Shown here piece after piece: positions 52,054-64,000 of a stretch of 64,000 nt of DNA; within the stretch, counting starts at the first letter, position 1, and each line of letters starts with the position of its first letter. The DNA is from Mastacembelus armatus (lineage: Eukaryota > Chordata > Actinopteri > Synbranchiformes > Mastacembelidae). The position numbers and the translations under genes are program-made. The stretch covers positions 24,653,251 to 24,717,250 of the forward strand of contig NC_046646.1 of the NCBI RefSeq assembly GCF_900324485.2, given 5' to 3'. Below the pieces are notes generated by a model that saw only the letters and a list, made by a program, of their open reading frames with translations, had not been told where the DNA came from and made no database searches.

Positions 52054-54247
52054 GACAGAGCCTCAATCTTCCTTCCTGTGCTGAAGTTTGTCAGAGCTGC
52101 TCCATCTCATTTCAAACTTTTCTGTTTCTCCACAGTGGAGTCTGGCCTGGTGTGTTGTCAGGAACCCTCAGGGACCCAGTCCTCCTCCTCCTCCTCCTCA
52201 TCGCCGGTCTTCTGGAGGTTTCCAAGAGGGCGAGCAGTGGAAGGTAATGGGCCACAAACTCCTAATCAGGGCCTTTCCGGGGCTAATTGACAGCTTTATG
52301 CCGACCCCATCTGTCTCGTCCTCCCCCACAGCAGTAGAGTAATGAGGCGTTGCATGATATGATGTCCCTGCAGGACAATAGTCCGTTCGATGAAAGGTCC
52401 AGGGAGCCCAGAAAACATCTGAAGCTAATGAAAAGAAACGGATGGAAAGAGCCAGAATGGGGCAGGAAGAGGGGCTTTAAGTGTGATGAAGACAGAGCTG
52501 TGGTGCAGGAGAGAGGGAAGTGGAAATTAAGACATTGCATCAAAGGATGGATCGATAAAGCAAAGAGATAAAGGGTGAAGGAGACACAGGAGACTGAGCA
52601 GAAGCAGAGGCAAAGACAAAGGTGTTCATTTATTGAACCTTCCAGTACAAAGCTAATTGTTGGAAAAAGCTTCCTGTTTGTCTGTAACGTTAAAAACCTT
52701 TCATCCATTAAAACACAGTCAAGTTCATCTTAAACTTTGTTTGGTAAAACGTGTCGTCGAGCCACTTCTGAGGGTTAAAACCTGCCTGAAGCCTCCAGGA
52801 TCCTCTGCTTTTCACAGGTTCAACAATCCTCACGGCTGCTTCAGGTGTCTGTAGGGACAGTGGGACAGTGAAGTGTCGTGTTTAGTTCGGGTGTCTAATG
52901 CAAAACAGTTATTAGGCGTCGAGGTTACAGCTAAGACGTTTCTGCAGATGAAAGTGTTTGAATGGGACCAATAATGTTTCAGAGACAAAACTGCTTTTCC
53001 TGACCTTGTCTTGCTGAAATGTAGTCTCAGAAAAAATGTTAATCGTATGTTGTTGTGACGACAGACCGAGCCGCTCCAGCCTCCCACTTTTTGTCTGATC
53101 TGTCTAAATTTCCCCGTCAGTCGTGTCTAAAGTGGATTTTGGAGTGGGGCCCATCAGAAGTTCTCCTGCTGCCTAATTTCCTCACCAGTGTTTTTCTATT
53201 GACAGACGTGAGCAGGAGTTTGAACCGTCTCTACGGAGGCTCAGCCAGATGTTACATCTGTCTGCAGGCTGAAGTGTCATTTCCACCAATTGGTCATGCC
53301 AGATAACAGCAGATAATTACACTGGAGCTCACACTCTCAGATATCGGAGCCCATAGAGGAGAGTTTACTCTGAAGAGTCTCCAGATAAAGAGTTTAAAAA
53401 GATCTTGTCGAGCTGGAGACTAAATCTGATTTAACCGTCCACGTCCTGCATCAACAAATTACTTCAAAATGTATCTGCTGTTGAAGTTGACACGTGAGAT
53501 ATGGAAAAAGTACCAAAGTCAGGATCATGTAAGAGTTTTTATTAAATATTGTAACAGATCTCACCATCGAAAGATTAGAAACTCATAGATCACTTAGAAA
53601 GAAGGTTTTAGACAAACAGGTTTAGCTGGGCACATAGATCATTCATATGATACAAACGTGAACATGTTTTTCCTGATTTTTCTTCAGTCCGAGTATAAAA
53701 AGTTTCACCGTCATGTGTTCGGTCCAGAAATTCAGAGGAAATGTGTAAAACACAGCAGCCGTCACAGCCGGTCGCCGGCATTTTAATCAGCAGATCAGCA
53801 GAACACCACAGGGTAGAGCAGTAAGCGTCACGTTCTGGATCGGCTTAACTTTATTAAATATGTGGCTCAGGGAACATCAAGTTTAAAGCAAAATTCATGG
53901 AAATGAAAGTCGGAGTGTAAACAGCACGACGCCCAGAACAGCTGGTGGTTTTCTCTGCTGTATGGGACGTGGGTTACATTAGGATAAAGTGCTGCACATG
54001 TTCTCTAATCTGCCTGTGCTTCTTTTATTTGCACCGTTTTGTTCTGATTGAATGTGACGAAGACCTTGGTAACAATTTACAAGCATTTATCATGGAGAAC
54101 AACAGAATAAGTATCTTTGTCCCCTCAGGAGGAGCTGGGAACGTGGCTGAGGATGATGTCTGCACCACAACCCCGCCCTAGATCCTGTGGCTCCTCTGGG
54201 ACCGGATGTACAAGTGAGAGTGAGTCCACTGTCACCACTGCACTCAG

Positions 54248-54420
54248 TGGTCCATTTATTAGGAACCCCGTGTCTGACCCAGTCGGTTTTTTAGGAACCC
54301 CATGTTGCACCCAGTCGGTTTATTAGGAACACTTGTGTCGGACCCAGTCAGTTTTTTAGGAACCCCGTTTCAGACCCAGTCGGTTTATTAGGAACCCTGT
54401 GTCGGACCCAGTCTTTTTAT
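54248..54420 (+). repeat. 32-bp minisatellite (TTTATTAGGAACCCC type)
   Basis: Five units of roughly GGTTTATTAGGAACCC plus NGTGTCGGACCCAGTC, 32-33 bp each, lying just after the donor of the exon ending at 54213. A dispersed partner with two units lies at 49446-49495. Confidence 0.85.
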
Positions 54421-55609
54421 CCCATGTAGGACTCGTCAGTCTGATCAGTAATTCAGATCTATTTGTCTATAAACAGCTTTGGGCAGTGTAAGTGAATAAC
54501 ACTGTGAAATTCAAGAAGTTCTTGCACAGATTCACATACAGAGAAACTCTTGCCTCAGGTTTCCTGTGGGCTGGATTTTCTGATAAGACCTTTTCTCTTT
54601 AACGCTCCTCCCCAGAATTTATTTGCAGCTAAGTGTTTGATTTATTGTTGGAGCAAAGGTGCTTGTTCCTGCCTTTTTAGTTTCAGTGTGAACTCAGTGG
54701 TTTGTGGGCGTGAAGACCATGGACATGAGGATTCTGTGAGAGGGATTTATTAATTTGTTTGTTTTCCAGACTGGATTGAACAGCTCAGACCCTTGAAGAC
54801 CTCGAACCGTCACCTGTGTTGTGAGGCGAGCAGGTGTTCTCCTGAACGCCATGGCCAGTACGAGTGTTCGTCCGTGTTTTGCGGTACGAAGATTGAAAAC
54901 GTTGACATGCGCTGACGTCTGAACCCTCCGGAAAGAAAGTGGCTTTTCACGTGATGTTCTCAGTGTTGGACTGGAGGAAGAGGAGCAGTGAGGAAAAGAA
55001 CCCAGGGTGAGTTAATTCAGTCTGTAAAAAAACAAATCCCCCCCAGGTTCTGTTATTGCACCACAGGATGTTTGTAGTTTAAGACGCGCTCGTAGAAAAA
55101 GTAAAGTATCAGGAGCCCAGAGCTCGTCTTACAGGAGCTGCTTTGATTCATTTCAGTCCAGGTGCTGTGTTCAGGTGCTCTCTGTTCATCAGAGTTCTGT
55201 TGTGTTCATTCACAGTGAACAGGAACACTCATCCGTCTGTCTGCCTGTCGAACGTCGTCTGTTCTTCTTCAGGTGAGAAATATTTTAGACTTTTTCTATT
55301 TTGACTTTCGTTTCCCTTCTTTCCTCCATTTCATGTCCTTTTTCCTTCCCCCTTTTCTCCTCGTCTCTCCCTTCTTCTCTGTCCCTTTTCCTTACTTCTT
55401 GTTCTAATACACTGCATTCAGCAGAAGAAGAAGTTGGAGGATCTCATATTAAAGAGATGACGGGGATTAAAATGGTCCAGAAGTTGCCAGAGAATCATCT
55501 GCTTTTTAAAAATGTCTTAAATCTCAAAGTAATTCAGTGTCAGTGCATTTAAAAAAACATATATAGTGTTGATTTGGTGTAATTCCTCTTCCAAGACACA
55601 CCAACATGA

Positions 55610-55640
55610 GGCCGTGTGTGTGTGTGTGTGTGTGTGTGTG
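55610..55640 (+). repeat. (GT)n microsatellite
   Basis: A perfect GT run in the spacer between the unrecognised transcript and the gria1 3' end. A long C/T-rich tract follows at about 55,750-56,110. Confidence 0.95.
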
Positions 55641-56174
55641 ATTATGCCAAATGAATCGGTTCATTTTTCTCTACATTATTGAGCTAAATGTGTTTGTTAA
55701 ATGAACAAAGACTGAAGACATTTTAAAAATCCTGCACATTTTAAGTCGTCTCATAACTGAGACCCTCCACCGTCATGTCTTCAGTGAACACTGGGCCCTT
55801 TCACACTTCTCTCCATCCTCCATTTCTTCTTTATCATTTCTCATCATCTTTTCCTTTGCTCCCACACCTCCTCTTTCCTCCTTCTCTGCTCCTTCTTTCT
55901 TCTCTCCTTTCTCCATCTCTTTCTCCCTACACCATCTTTGTTCTCTCTGTTCCTTCCCTCGTCTTCTCCTTTTCCCTTCTTTAATTTTGCCTCTTTGCTT
56001 TCTGTCCTTTCTCATCTCTCCTCCTCCTTCTTCCTCTCATTCCTCTTTAACTCCTCATCTCTGTCTACCTCCTCTCTCTCCCTTCCCACTCATCAATATT
56101 TCTCCTTACCTTCCTTACAGACAGGTAGACAGACAGAAAGGAGCGTCCTGTCCAATCAGGAGCCTCGGTTTTGA

Positions 56175-63623
<7,449 letters not shown>

Positions 63624-64000
63624 CTACGGGATGATAGTAACAATAAAGGATAGAAGGAACTAGGTGTTAATAAGAGGACCGCCATAGTGAAGACAGCAAC
63701 AACATTACATGTATGTACTGATGACAGGCAGGTTATTATCAGTGGAATCATTCAATGAACGGTGCAGGTCCACTGCTCTTCAGCCCACACCTTCTTAAAA
63801 TGTTGTCGTATCTCATCCGCGTAGCTGCTGCAGCCATTCACTGGGCTCAAACACCGTCTCACCACAACCATTCAGGCTTTCACCAAGCACAACAAGTCTC
63901 CTTTTCTAAATCACAAGGCTTACAATACTTGTGTATGTTCAACAAGAGCAGTCTCAAACCAAGCTGCCATTCTAGTGCCAGCTCAGACTAGAGCCAAAGG
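63624..64000 (-). other. gria1 intron upstream of flop (runs off the window)
   Basis: No exon was seen in the last 377 bases. The preceding exon, which would carry the end of the ligand-binding domain and the R/G site region, lies outside the window. Confidence 0.6.

Larger units (their letters stand above)
50030..55272 (+). ncRNA. Unrecognised spliced plus-strand transcript (lncRNA or small-protein gene)
   Basis: A run of well-formed exons: one ending at 50227 (CTCAG|GTGAGA), then 52136-52243, 54129-54213, 54770-55006 and 55216-55272, each with clean acceptor and donor (for example TTTCTCCACAG, GTAATG, CCCCTCAG, TTTTCCAG, GTGAGT). Joining the first three gives a 64-codon frame from ATG 50194 that starts MDAGRFAGLRSVESGL and has a poly-Ser run, stopping at 54179-54181. 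A different frame is open through exons 2, 3 and 4 (QEGEQWK, EELGTWLRMMSAPQPRP, NWIEQLRPLKTSNRH) to a stop at 54913. Neither product was recognised. A possible further acceptor at 56120 would make it overlap gria1 antisense. A non-coding RNA is at least as likely as a protein gene. Confidence 0.35.

Noticed and set aside
55700-56110. Long C/T-rich tract as a coding region
   Set aside because: Both strands give low-complexity Ser/Leu/Phe or Lys/Glu/Arg frames produced by the base composition alone.

Overview
The window is nuclear DNA from a ray-finned fish, most likely a percomorph teleost. The evidence is intron-bearing genes with GT-AG splice sites, replication-dependent histone genes with the metazoan 3' stem-loop, a fish-type preproinsulin, and teleost-style repeats (L2/Maui-like and RTE-like LINE ends, Tc1-like and piggyBac-like transposons, a hAT-type MITE).

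Layout. Bases 1-7,060 hold the homeobox gene cdx1 on the minus strand in three coding exons. After about 5 kb of AT-rich intergenic DNA, bases 12,087-32,345 hold a replication-dependent histone cluster of ten genes: four H4, two H2B, two H2A, one H1 and one H3.2. All are on the plus strand except the last H4, which is inverted. Each keeps a TATA or CCAAT type promoter and a 16-nt stem-loop. The cluster is broken up by a decayed piggyBac transposase, a decayed Tc1-like element and LINE pieces. An RNF26-like membrane E3 ligase (rnf26) follows at 32.7-35.2 kb. Bases 35.2-40.8 kb are repeat-rich: an L2-like LINE 3' end, then a satellite of about 29 copies of a 58-bp unit, then a copy of an unclassified dispersed repeat. 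Preproinsulin (ins) starts about 0.5 kb after the satellite (coding exons 41,504-42,132). The nine-TM magnesium transporter nipal4 (ichthyin-like) lies at 42,751-47,887 in ten coding exons. Bases 50-55.3 kb carry a string of well-spliced exons of an unrecognised plus-strand transcript. Bases 56,175 to the right edge hold the 3' part of the AMPA receptor gene gria1 on the minus strand: both 115-bp alternative flip and flop exons, the M4 exon and the C-terminal exon.

The genes do not form one pathway. cdx1, nipal4 and gria1 all map to human 5q32-q33, so they look like an old linkage block, with ins, rnf26 and the histone cluster placed among them. The signals most worth a second look are the CRE-bearing satellite beside the insulin promoter, the inverted and variant H4 copies at the two ends of the histone cluster, the unrecognised spliced transcript that converges on gria1, and a three-copy unclassified repeat whose end joins the satellite. 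No prokaryote-type system, CRISPR array, LTR element or virus-like element was recognised.
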